From Hyphomicrobiales bacterium (GTDB lineage Bacteria > Pseudomonadota > Alphaproteobacteria > Rhizobiales > JAJFHB01), in the NCBI GenBank assembly GCA_021775615.1, contig JAJFHL010000322.1:1-40910 (forward strand): DNA of 40,910 nucleotides, in the 5' to 3' direction. Shown in pieces: positions 1-7,311 of this stretch (its first letter is position 1; each line of letters starts with the position of its first letter). Both the position numbers and the translations under genes were made by a program. Below the pieces are notes generated by a model. It saw nothing but the letters and a program-made list of their open reading frames with translations. It was not told where the DNA came from and made no database searches.

Positions 1-1937
1 TCCGCGCTCAGGCGAGCCATCCGATGGACGCGCTCACCTACCCGGAGGTGCGCGAGGTGGTTCGCCTGGTCCGATCGGCCGGCCTCAGCGACGAACGCAC
101 ACTTTACCCGGTCATTACCCTGAAAGAGATGGCGAAGAAGGATGTCCTCGCCTGGGAGCCGGGACATCCGGTCATCCGCAAGGCGCTGGTCGTCATGTAC
201 AATCCGGGCCGCACCCGGCAGGTCATCGTCGATCTTGATGGCAAAACCGTCGGCCCGCTCAAAGAGCTGCCAAATGCCCAGCCCTCGATCATGCAGGGCG
301 AGTGGGACCGCGCAAGCGCTGTGGTGCAAGCCGACACCCGCTGGCAGGCCGCCATGCGCAAACGCGGCTACGACGACTTCTCAGCCATACAATGTGTGCC
401 CGTCTCCGCCGGGCACTTTCCCGCCGAAGGCCTCCCCGACCGGCGCATCCTGAAAGTGCCGTGTTATCACTCGGTGATCCGCGCGGGTCGTAATCATCCC
501 AACTGGTCACGCCCCATAGAAGGCGTGATCGCCATCGTCGATGTGGACGGCGACAACGTGATCGACATTATCGACACCGACCCGGTGATCCCGGCCGGCC
601 ACATGCCCGGTCATGGATTGGGGCCGGTGCCGACACCCGATTTGCCCAAACCGGTCGACGTCGTGTCGCCGCAGGGACCGAACTTTACGATCCAGGACGC
701 GATCCGCGTCGGATGGCACAACTGGTCGTTTCACCTGCGGGCCGACCGGCGGGCCGGTTTGATCATGTCGCTTGTGCGCTTTGACGATGCCGGAGAGCAA
801 AGGTTGATCGCCTACCAGATGGCGCTGGCGGAGCTGTTCGTGCCCTATATGGATCCGCATCCGGGCTGGAGCTTCAAATCCTTCCTCGATGCGGGCGAAT
901 ACGGCCTTGGCTATCTCGCCTCGTCGCTCGAGCCTGGCCGCGACTGCCCGCGCCATGCGGCCTATCTGAACCTCACCTTCCCGTCCGACGCGGGCGGCAT
1001 GTTCAAGGTCGACCGGGCGCTTTGCATCTTCGAGCGCAACACCGGAGACCCCGCCTGGCGGCACTATTCGGCCGGCACCGGCCGCGCCGCGTCACGCCCC
1101 AAGGTGGAATTGGTGGTGAGATTCATCCCGACACTCGGCAACTACGACTATGTCATCGACTATGTGTTCGAACGCACCGGTCAGATCAGGGTGCGCGCCG
1201 GCGCCACCGGTCTGGACGCGGTGAAGACGGTGGCGGCCGAAAACGCCGAGGCGCCCGGTGGCGAGACGGCAACCGCACACGGTGCTTTCGTCGCACCCTA
1301 TCTGGTTGCGCCCTATCACGATCACTATTTCAATTTCCGTATCGACATCGATGTGGACGGGCAGGCGAACACACTGATGCGCGAACAATTCGTGCCGCAG
1401 GAACTCCCCGCCGGCAATCCGCGCAGGAGCCTGTGGGTCCTCAAGCGCAAGGCCGTTGCGACCGAAGGACCGGTCGTTGCCGATCCCGGGCGTCACGGCG
1501 AACTCTGGCGGGTGGTCAATTCCGGCGCGACAACGATGCTGGGCTATCATCCGGGCTACCAGCTTGAGGAGACCGGGTCGGTGCCGTCGATCCTCTCGCC
1601 CGACGATCCGCCCCAGGCGCGCGCCGCCTTCGCCGCACACAAGTTATGGATCACCGCCTATGACCCGGACGAACTGTGGCCGGCGGGCGACTTCCCGAAC
1701 CAGAGCAGGGGCGGAGACGGATTGCCGCTCTTCGTGGCCGACCGCGAACCGGTGGAAAACACCGATCTTGTGCTTTGGTATTCCCTCGGCTTCCGGCACG
1801 TCACCCGGCCCGAGGACTGGCCGCTCCTGCCGACCCGATGGTTTGAGTTCCGCCTGCGCCCCTATGGGTTTTTCATTCAGGAGCCATCGCACAGCCTGGC
1901 GCCCCACTTCTCGCCGACATACCCGAGGCGCGAATAG
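1..1937 (+). CDS. Copper-containing primary amine oxidase (5' end cut by window)
   Basis: Oxidises primary amines to aldehydes, giving NH3 and H2O2, using a copper ion and a topaquinone made from an active-site Tyr. Numbering from the Met at position 24, the hallmarks are all present: the NYDY motif with the topaquinone precursor Tyr374, the catalytic base Asp289 in a DAGEYGLG motif, and copper ligands His432 and His434 (HDH) plus His592 in HVTRPEDWP. The frame stays open from the first complete codon at position 3, and the residues before Met24 (SHP) match the usual HPxDxLT start of the family. The gene therefore almost certainly begins before the window and the Met at 24 is internal. It ends convergently with the FNR-type regulator, 54 bp away. 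The substrate cannot be told; aromatic amines such as phenylethylamine or tyramine are typical for the family and would fit the aromatic-degradation neighbours. Confidence 0.93.
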   Translation, partial: RAQASHPMDALTYPEVREVVRLVRSAGLSDERTLYPVITLKEMAKKDVLAWEPGHPVIRKALVVMYNPGRTRQVIVDLDGKTVGPLKELPNAQPSIMQGEWDRASAVVQADTRWQAAMRKRGYDDFSAIQCVPVSAGHFPAEGLPDRRILKVPCYHSVIRAGRNHPNWSRPIEGVIAIVDVDGDNVIDIIDTDPVIPAGHMPGHGLGPVPTPDLPKPVDVVSPQGPNFTIQDAIRVGWHNWSFHLRADRRAGLIMSLVRFDDAGEQRLIAYQMALAELFVPYMDPHPGWSFKSFLDAGEYGLGYLASSLEPGRDCPRHAAYLNLTFPSDAGGMFKVDRALCIFERNTGDPAWRHYSAGTGRAASRPKVELVVRFIPTLGNYDYVIDYVFERTGQIRVRAGATGLDAVKTVAAENAEAPGGETATAHGAFVAPYLVAPYHDHYFNFRIDIDVDGQANTLMREQFVPQELPAGNPRRSLWVLKRKAVATEGPVVADPGRHGELWRVVNSGATTMLGYHPGYQLEETGSVPSILSPDDPPQARAAFAAHKLWITAYDPDELWPAGDFPNQSRGGDGLPLFVADREPVENTDLVLWYSLGFRHVTRPEDWPLLPTRWFEFRLRPYGFFIQEPSHSLAPHFSPTYPRRE

Positions 1938-1991
1938 GTCGACACGGCCGTGGGGCGGAACGTCTTCTTGCGGCAGTTCTCAGATGGGCGG

Positions 1992-2708
1992 CTAACCGGC
2001 AACCGGCATGTTATCGCAAATGGCGTCGAGGTCGAAGATCCGCACAATCCGGCCATTGAACTGCGCCAGCCCTTCGGTTTGAATGCGCTGAATGGTACGG
2101 GACATGGTCTCGGGCGCAGTGCCGATCAGGCCCGCCAGATCCTGCCGCGAAATCGGCAACTCGATGCGGTGTTCGCCGTTTTCGGTTTCCGTGCCGAACC
2201 GCTCATTGAACACAAGCAGCATATGCAGCAACCTGGTCCTCGCTTTCCAGGTCACGCTCTCCATGTATCGGCTTTCAGTTTCCGTCAGCTCGCGCAGGCT
2301 GTGGTCGAGAAACGACAGACCCAGTTCCGGGTTATCCTGCAGCAACCGGCGCACCGTTGACCGGCCGATCCGGCAGACGCTGCTCGGCATCAGGGCTTCG
2401 GCGCTGTTGTCATGAGGCGCCCTGCGCAGGAAAGCGCGATAACCGAGAGTCTCTCCGGGAGATACCAGACGCAGGAGCGCGGAGTTGCCGTTTTCGTCGA
2501 TCCGCCTGATACCGATGAGCCCGGACTGAAGGCAGTAAACGCCATCGCAGTCTTCACCCTGATCATAAAGCGCCGAGCCCGGCAAATAACTGTCGAGGGT
2601 CTTCCCCCGGTCGACAACGGCGAGATCCGCATCGCTTAGACAGCACCACTCGACAGCGCCTCGATTTTCGCACGTAAGACAGCTGATTTGAGTCTGTGGC
2701 GTCGGCAT
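1992..2708 (-). CDS. FNR/CRP-family transcriptional regulator, likely O2-sensing (AadR/FnrN-like)
   Basis: Predicted anaerobic transcription factor: an N-terminal sensor, a cyclic-nucleotide-type beta roll and a C-terminal winged helix. From the start chosen here (238 aa) the N-terminus carries C10-x2-C13-x8-C22-C23. A further Cys112 lies in the same context as FNR Cys122 (SSVCRI), so a [4Fe-4S] cluster is likely. The recognition helix has the E-x-x-S-R pattern (PETMSR) that reads TTGA half sites. A longer frame is open to an ATG at 2783. I prefer 2708 because GGGGTGAG sits just upstream (2713-2720) and because the longer form would place the 20-bp FNR-like palindrome inside the coding region. 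In Rhodopseudomonas the FNR-type AadR activates the benzoyl-CoA reductase genes. The position beside the bcr operon suggests the same role, which is inference. Confidence 0.87.
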   Translation of the reverse strand: MPTPQTQISCLTCENRGAVEWCCLSDADLAVVDRGKTLDSYLPGSALYDQGEDCDGVYCLQSGLIGIRRIDENGNSALLRLVSPGETLGYRAFLRRAPHDNSAEALMPSSVCRIGRSTVRRLLQDNPELGLSFLDHSLRELTETESRYMESVTWKARTRLLHMLLVFNERFGTETENGEHRIELPISRQDLAGLIGTAPETMSRTIQRIQTEGLAQFNGRIVRIFDLDAICDNMPVAG

Positions 2709-2729
2709 GTGTCTCACCCCGCTACGGCC

Positions 2730-2749
2730 ACCTTGACCATGGTCAAGGT
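2730..2749. promoter_or_regulatory. FNR/FixK-type operator, perfect 20-bp palindrome
   Basis: ACCTTGACCATGGTCAAGGT is identical to its own reverse complement. Its core is TTGAC-N4-GTCAA, the FNR/FixK class of site. The centre is about 31 bp upstream of the regulator start at 2708, so binding there would suit autorepression. It is about 69 bp upstream of the start of the divergent small gene at 2809, a distance that could suit activation from a -41.5 position. The neighbouring gene encodes an FNR-type protein with the matching ExxSR recognition helix. Confidence 0.72.
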
Positions 2750-2808
2750 CCCGATTGCTTGCCGCTTCCAGAATGATCCCCATCGCTCACTCTACGGTAC
2801 CCCGTTCC

Positions 2809-3006
2809 ATGTCCGAAGACCGCGAGATCTGGATTTCGGCTCAAAATATGATAGACCGCTACGGTCAAGACGCTTTGAGCCAGATCAACAAGCGCATAAC
2901 TGAACTGCATGACAGTGAAGAGCCACAAGCTCTCGAACTCTGGCTCCGGATTCGCGAGGCGGCGCAAGTGCTCCTGGACGACCGGGGCGAGGGTTCGCAC
3001 CACTGA
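2809..3006 (+). CDS. Small conserved-type protein (DUF6961-like)
   Basis: A 65-residue soluble, charged, mostly helical protein with no signal peptide, membrane segment or cysteines. The order (acidic start with an EIWISAQ segment, a helix with ALSQINKRI, then LELWLRIREAAQVLL) resembles the small alphaproteobacterial DUF6961 family as I remember it; the function of that family is unknown to me. The frame is open upstream to 2755, but the extra residues overlap the region upstream of the divergent regulator. No start has a clear ribosome-binding site. It is transcribed away from the FNR-type gene and shares the palindrome at 2730-2749, so oxygen-dependent expression is plausible. It ends 15 bp before the convergent hemerythrin gene stop. 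Confidence 0.6.
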   Translation: MSEDREIWISAQNMIDRYGQDALSQINKRITELHDSEEPQALELWLRIREAAQVLLDDRGEGSHH

Positions 3007-3021
3007 ATTTGACGCCTGCCC

Positions 3022-3522
3022 TCAATCGAACTTGTAGCTCGCGATCAGTTCCATGTCCTGATCTTCGTCGAGGATATCCTCCAGGGCAGGCACGAGGCCC
3101 ATCTCTTCCTTGTCAATATGTCCTCTCAGGCCGTCAACAAACTCACCGGCGACGGTACGAAACTCGGTCCAGCTTTCACCGGTGAACCCTTCTCCGCTCG
3201 CCGTACCCGCCAGATCTGCCAGACGCTGTCCGAGCGGCAGAAGAACAGTGTGCTCGCCTTTTAGAATGCCGGTCATGTCGTCCGCGCCCGCATCCTCCAG
3301 GATCGGGAACAGTGCCTTTTCTTCGAAGGCGAAGTGCTCCGTGATCTCGCTGTGTACCGCCGCCTTGAGATCACTCAGCAGCATACGGGTCGCAGGCTGG
3401 CTGCCGTCCGGCGGCGCGTCCGCCGGTTGCTCCATTACAAACTGGTCGACCCGATCGAGCAGCGTCAGGGCCGCCATATGGTCTTCGTGCATTGCGCGGG
3501 CGGTCGCTCGGGCATATTCCAT
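3022..3522 (-). CDS. Hemerythrin HHE-domain protein
   Basis: A 166-aa four-helix hemerythrin-type protein expected to bind a non-haem diiron site and through it O2, NO or similar ligands. Candidate ligands in order are His12/His15, His63, Glu67 (HFAFEE), His91, His135 and Glu139 (HIDKEE), which is the H-HxxxE-H-HxxxE pattern of the family. There is no extra sensor or membrane domain. It is the last gene of the minus-strand run, 36 bp after the ferredoxin gene and probably in the same transcript as the benzoyl-CoA reductase. Such a place suggests O2 scavenging or sensing to protect the reductase and its ferredoxin. That role is inference; iron storage or NO binding are alternatives. Confidence 0.85.
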   Translation of the reverse strand: MEYARATARAMHEDHMAALTLLDRVDQFVMEQPADAPPDGSQPATRMLLSDLKAAVHSEITEHFAFEEKALFPILEDAGADDMTGILKGEHTVLLPLGQRLADLAGTASGEGFTGESWTEFRTVAGEFVDGLRGHIDKEEMGLVPALEDILDEDQDMELIASYKFD

Positions 3523-3558
3523 TGGTCTGGCCTTTGTTCGAAATGTTCGGAAGTGGTG

Positions 3559-3807
3559 TCAGCCGTGCAGCTGATCGTATTTCTCCTGCAGCTGCTCAGG
3601 AGCTTCCACCCAGTCCGGATCGGGAATGATGCACTCCATTTCCGGGCACACCAGCGCACATTGCGGTTCGTCATCGGCGCCGACACATTCGGTGCATTTG
3701 AACGGATCGATGCGGTAGATCGGGTCGCCAACAGAGATCGCTTCGTTCGGACAGACCGGTTCACAGGCGTCGCAGGCGGTACAGTTGGCCATGATGATGA
3801 GTGCCAT
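3559..3807 (-). CDS. 2[4Fe-4S] ferredoxin, Alvin type, electron donor to benzoyl-CoA reductase
   Basis: An 82-aa ferredoxin with two cluster motifs: C9-x2-C12-x2-C15-x3-C19-P and C38-x2-C41-x8-C50-x3-C54-P. The eight-residue insert between the second and third Cys of the second motif, and the acidic tail after it, are marks of the Allochromatium vinosum (Alvin) type. These have very low and unequal cluster potentials. Ferredoxins of this type donate electrons to class I benzoyl-CoA reductase in Thauera and are encoded beside it (badB in Rhodopseudomonas). The gene lies 18 bp after bcrD and 36 bp before the hemerythrin gene. The 2-oxoacid:ferredoxin oxidoreductase in the divergent operon is the likely source of its electrons. 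Confidence 0.92.
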   Translation of the reverse strand: MALIIMANCTACDACEPVCPNEAISVGDPIYRIDPFKCTECVGADDEPQCALVCPEMECIIPDPDWVEAPEQLQEKYDQLHG

Positions 3808-3825
3808 GTTCTCCTCCTCGAGAGT

Positions 3826-4668
3826 TCACGACGCCATGGGCAGGGCGTCGAGTTGCTTGAGTTTTTCGTGCCGGAACGCGGCCCACAGCGCAGCGCCGAT
3901 GGCGCCCGCATAGATCGATTGCGGATCGCTCCTGACGTCGAGCGACGTACCCTTCTGATCGAGTTCTTCACGGAGCGCCGCGAGCAGTCCCTCGTCATGC
4001 GCGAGACCTCCGGTCACCATGACCACGCCGTCCGACACCTTGATCGCCTTGATCAGGCGCGCCAGGCGGCCGGCCATGGAAAGGTGAATGCCCTTCAGGA
4101 TGTTCTGGGCACTGATCCCGCGCGACACCATGTTGATGACATCGGTTTCCGCCAGCACCGCGCAGATGCCGCTGACTTTCTCCGGATCGTCGGCCTCGCA
4201 GGAGAGCGGTCCGATTTCATCCTGGGCGATGCCGAGATATCGGGCGATGTTTTCCAGAAACTGACCCGACCCGGACGCGCACTGGCTGGTCATCTTGTAA
4301 GTCAGGACCTTGCCGCGCGGGTCCGTCGAAATCGCACGGCCGTGCAGCGCACCGACATCGAGCACGGCGCGGCTTTCCGGTTCCAGATGGATGGCGCCGC
4401 GGGCATGGGTGGTCATCGAATAGAAGTGTCCGGTATGGAACGGCACGGTCTCACCCTCGCCGGTCGTCGCCACATAGGCGACATCGTCGCGGGCGAGACC
4501 TGCCTCGGCCAGACAGTCCTCATAGGCCTCTTCGGCCAGTTGCAGCGGGTCGCGCTGGCGCACCCGCAGAACCTGCCTTGCGAGCCATTCGGGGCCGTCG
4601 TCGCGCACGTCGAACAGAACCGCCTTGACCGCACCGGTCCCTACATCCACGCCTGCGGTAATGGTCAT
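3826..4668 (-). CDS. bcrD: Benzoyl-CoA reductase, ATPase subunit delta (BcrD/BadG)
   Basis: A 280-aa member of the BcrA/D-BadF/G ATPase family (ASKHA fold), close to the known BcrD length of about 280. With BcrA it forms the electron-activating module that binds ATP and one bridging [4Fe-4S] cluster and pushes low-potential electrons to the BcrBC ring-reducing module. The N-terminal phosphate-binding loop reads DVGTGAVK. Cluster ligands are predicted to be Cys130 (in CASGSGQF) and Cys169 (in GICAVLAE). They are 39 residues apart, the same spacing as in BcrA here and in the 2-hydroxyglutaryl-CoA dehydratase activator. A second glycine-rich nucleotide motif VTGG and the C-terminal SIYAGAIGAA follow. 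It lies 13 bp after bcrA. Confidence 0.94.
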   Translation of the reverse strand: MTITAGVDVGTGAVKAVLFDVRDDGPEWLARQVLRVRQRDPLQLAEEAYEDCLAEAGLARDDVAYVATTGEGETVPFHTGHFYSMTTHARGAIHLEPESRAVLDVGALHGRAISTDPRGKVLTYKMTSQCASGSGQFLENIARYLGIAQDEIGPLSCEADDPEKVSGICAVLAETDVINMVSRGISAQNILKGIHLSMAGRLARLIKAIKVSDGVVMVTGGLAHDEGLLAALREELDQKGTSLDVRSDPQSIYAGAIGAALWAAFRHEKLKQLDALPMAS

Positions 4669-4681
4669 GATCAGCCCTCCT

Positions 4682-5995
4682 TCAGTTGACCGCCCGGCGG
4701 GCGAATGTCGCCGCGCCGAGCGCGCCGGTGTAGATCGATTCCGGATTGATGTTGATGGTGACGTCGCCGTAGTTCTCGACCACCAGCTTGCGCAATTCGC
4801 GCACCGCCGCTTCGTTCTTGGCGACGCCGCCGGTGAAGGTGAACTGGTCGGAAATGCCCCCCGAACGCGAGATGATCGACATGGCGCGCAGGATGATTGC
4901 CCGGTGCAGGCCGGCGAGAATGTCCTCGCGCTTTTCGCCCAGGGCGAGACGGTCGCGCAGCTCGGCGCCGGCGAAGACGGTGCATGTCGAATTGATGCGC
5001 ACCGAACGGGTCGACTTCATGGCCATGGGCCCAAGCTCATGCAGCCCCATCTTCATTTCATCGGCGATGTAGCCGAGATAGCGGCCGCAGCCGGCGGCAC
5101 AGCGGTCGTTCATCTGGAAATTCTCGACGATGCCTTCCGGATCGACCTGAATGCCCTTGGTGTCCTGGCCGCCGATATCGAGCACCGTGCGGGTGTCGGG
5201 ATACATCATGTGGGCGCCGAGCCCGTGGCACAGGATCTCGGAGCGGATGTGCTCCTTGGAGAACGGCAGGGTGACGCGTCCGTACCCGGTGCCCACCAGA
5301 TAGGCCTCTTCGAGATCGACGCCGAGCGCCGACTTGACGGCACGCTCCACCGTTGCGGCATCGACGCCGAACTCCGGCGCCTCATTGACCAGCTCTTCCA
5401 GCGAACGCAGGAACTTGCCGCTCATGTCCTCCGATGGCGGCCGGTTTTCGACCTCGATAATCGACTTGTCATAGACATTGAGCAACAGGTCGTAGGACAG
5501 GCCCGCCTGTTTCGCGAGGTCCTCGGCGACGGCCAGATAGCGCGACCCGGCAATGTCGCGGAAGAAATCCGAGCGGCGTTCGGCATTCGGCCCGTAGATC
5601 TCGGCCGCCTCGTCGCGCAGCTTTGAGAACACCGCCTCGAGCACGTCCGTGACCGCCGATTCCTGACCGGCAAAACGGTCGCCGTCGATGTGGTCGATGC
5701 AGGTCTGCTCGAGATCGCGGAGCTGCTCCAGGAACTGTTCGCGGCGGAACCCCAGCTCCAGGCGGGTGAGGAAATCGTCGAGCCGCCCGGCCAGTTCCGG
5801 CACGTCGTCCTTGAGCGCCCGCCGGCACAAGGTGAGCCGCGCATCGATGATCGCTTCGAGCTTCGCGACACGGGTCGCCGTGTCGTAGTTGGAACGCGAG
5901 TTGGTGATGCCGCGGCCGATGACGTCCGCATTGTCGTCGAGCAGGACGGCTTTTGTCGTGGTCGAGCCGAGATCGATACCGATGAAGGTTTTCAT
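4682..5995 (-). CDS. bcrA: Benzoyl-CoA reductase, ATPase subunit alpha (BcrA/BadF)
   Basis: A 437-aa ATPase subunit of class I benzoyl-CoA reductase, matching the longer BcrA/BadF form (about 438 aa) rather than the roughly 300-aa BzdP/BzdQ forms, which places the enzyme in the Thauera/Rhodopseudomonas subclass. The N-terminal loop reads DLGSTTTK. A long helical insertion spans about residues 40-230, then come DIGGQDTK, the first cluster Cys299 in CAAGCGRYL, the second, Cys338 in [10 protein letters not shown] (39 residues later), and the TFTGGVAKN nucleotide motif. ATP hydrolysis here drives electron transfer to the BcrBC module. The start overlaps the bcrB stop by 4 bp (ATGA), so translation is probably coupled. 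No frameshift or lost motif is visible. Confidence 0.95.
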   Translation of the reverse strand: MKTFIGIDLGSTTTKAVLLDDNADVIGRGITNSRSNYDTATRVAKLEAIIDARLTLCRRALKDDVPELAGRLDDFLTRLELGFRREQFLEQLRDLEQTCIDHIDGDRFAGQESAVTDVLEAVFSKLRDEAAEIYGPNAERRSDFFRDIAGSRYLAVAEDLAKQAGLSYDLLLNVYDKSIIEVENRPPSEDMSGKFLRSLEELVNEAPEFGVDAATVERAVKSALGVDLEEAYLVGTGYGRVTLPFSKEHIRSEILCHGLGAHMMYPDTRTVLDIGGQDTKGIQVDPEGIVENFQMNDRCAAGCGRYLGYIADEMKMGLHELGPMAMKSTRSVRINSTCTVFAGAELRDRLALGEKREDILAGLHRAIILRAMSIISRSGGISDQFTFTGGVAKNEAAVRELRKLVVENYGDVTININPESIYTGALGAATFARRAVN

Positions 5996-7311
5996 GCCGC
6001 CGCTCCCTTCACGCCGGCCCGCTTCTGGTCAACCATCTGGAAGTAGCTTTCCATCCGGTTCTTGATATTGGCGGCGGAGAAATAGCGCGGATCGACAAGA
6101 TCGCTCTCGACGAAGGCCGCCGGCTTGCCGGTGCGCTTTTCGACCTCGCGCATGATCAGGAGCTGGCCGGCGGAGAAGCTGTTGCACGACTTGATCGAAT
6201 TGATCAGAAGGCCGTCGGCTTCATACTCGTTGACATAGTCGACCAGCATGTCGACGCGCTGCGGCAGGCTGCGGTTGGTGTAGACGCCGAGGCAGTACTC
6301 CGCGAGGCTTTCGAGCGGGCGCTCGGGGTCATGGCGGAAACCGAAGTCATAGACCCCGCCCACCTTGGTGTAGCTCGAAGCGACCACAACGGCGCCCTCG
6401 TCGTAGAACATCTTCCAGAAGTCGCGGAAGCTGGTGTAGTTGGGGGGACCTTCGGTGACGAGGCGGTATTTCTCCTCACCCATGTCGCCCTCCGGCGTCA
6501 CCGGGCCTCGGCCATTGTCGAGCCGGTCCTGGACCTCGGCGCGCAGGGTTCTGTAATAGTCGATGGCATCGTCGGTGCCGCGGAAGGCGCCGAAGATCGG
6601 CCCGATATAGTAGATGCCGCCGAAATAGGCATCGATCGGCGAGGGCTTGTTCTTGGCCGACTGCAACACGTAAACAAGGTCGTCCTCCGCCACAGCCGAG
6701 CGCTTGAGGTTCTCGCGTAGCCGGTCGATGTCGAATTTGACCCCGCTCACCCTCTCAAGTTTGGGGATCACTTCTTCTTTCAGCTGCTTGACCATGTAGT
6801 TGCGCATGTTCTCGGTCACCCAACCGTCGCCCTCGTAAGGGGTGTGCAGCATGATGGTTTCGCACTGATACTGCTCGCGCAGGAGTTCGAACCACTTCAT
6901 GAAGGTGAAGCATCCGGTATAGGAAAGCAGCAGCACATCGGGGCTCGGCAGGGGTTTGCCGTTGGGCGCCAGGTTGCCCATGGCCATCATGCCGATGTCC
7001 GATTTGACGTAGGTGCAGACGTCCTCGGAATGGCCGAGTTTTTCCGATTCCATCACATACCGCCCGCTCTTCTTGCGCAGTCCGTTCTGGATGGCGTTGA
7101 CCTCGGGCAGGTTGTTGGCGAAGTCGAAACACATGATCAGCTCGTTGAGGTTGCCGGGCACGAAAGTGGCGCAGACCTTCTCGCCGCGCTCGGTTGCGCT
7201 TGTCAGGCGGTCGTAGTGACCCGCCATCATGGCCTTCTGTTTGAGCATGGACTCGTCTTTGACGGCGTCCTTGGCGGGACGTTCGGCGCGCGATGTGGTG
7301 ATTTCGGTCAT
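5992..7311 (-). CDS. bcrB: Benzoyl-CoA reductase, ring-reducing subunit beta (BcrB/BadE)
   Basis: A 439-aa member of the 2-hydroxyacyl-CoA dehydratase D family (HgdB/BcrB/BadE). With BcrC it binds benzoyl-CoA and two [4Fe-4S] clusters and catalyses reduction of the aromatic ring to a cyclohexadienoyl-CoA. Cysteines in the conserved contexts are Cys99 ([11 protein letters not shown]), Cys134 (SYTGCFTF) and Cys376 ([11 protein letters not shown]), suitable cluster ligands. The frame opens at 7323, but I place the start at 7311. There the ATG overlaps the bcrC stop in the usual ATGA arrangement and GGAG lies a few bases upstream. The order bcrC-bcrB-bcrA-bcrD is the same as in Thauera and as badDEFG. 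Confidence 0.95.
   Translation of the reverse strand: MTEITTSRAERPAKDAVKDESMLKQKAMMAGHYDRLTSATERGEKVCATFVPGNLNELIMCFDFANNLPEVNAIQNGLRKKSGRYVMESEKLGHSEDVCTYVKSDIGMMAMGNLAPNGKPLPSPDVLLLSYTGCFTFMKWFELLREQYQCETIMLHTPYEGDGWVTENMRNYMVKQLKEEVIPKLERVSGVKFDIDRLRENLKRSAVAEDDLVYVLQSAKNKPSPIDAYFGGIYYIGPIFGAFRGTDDAIDYYRTLRAEVQDRLDNGRGPVTPEGDMGEEKYRLVTEGPPNYTSFRDFWKMFYDEGAVVVASSYTKVGGVYDFGFRHDPERPLESLAEYCLGVYTNRSLPQRVDMLVDYVNEYEADGLLINSIKSCNSFSAGQLLIMREVEKRTGKPAAFVESDLVDPRYFSAANIKNRMESYFQMVDQKRAGVKGAAA

Noticed and set aside
3334-5626. Long plus-strand frames opposite bcrD and bcrA
   Set aside because: Shadows of the reductase genes; no ribosome-binding sites, no recognisable motifs, and they cross the gene borders of the real operon.
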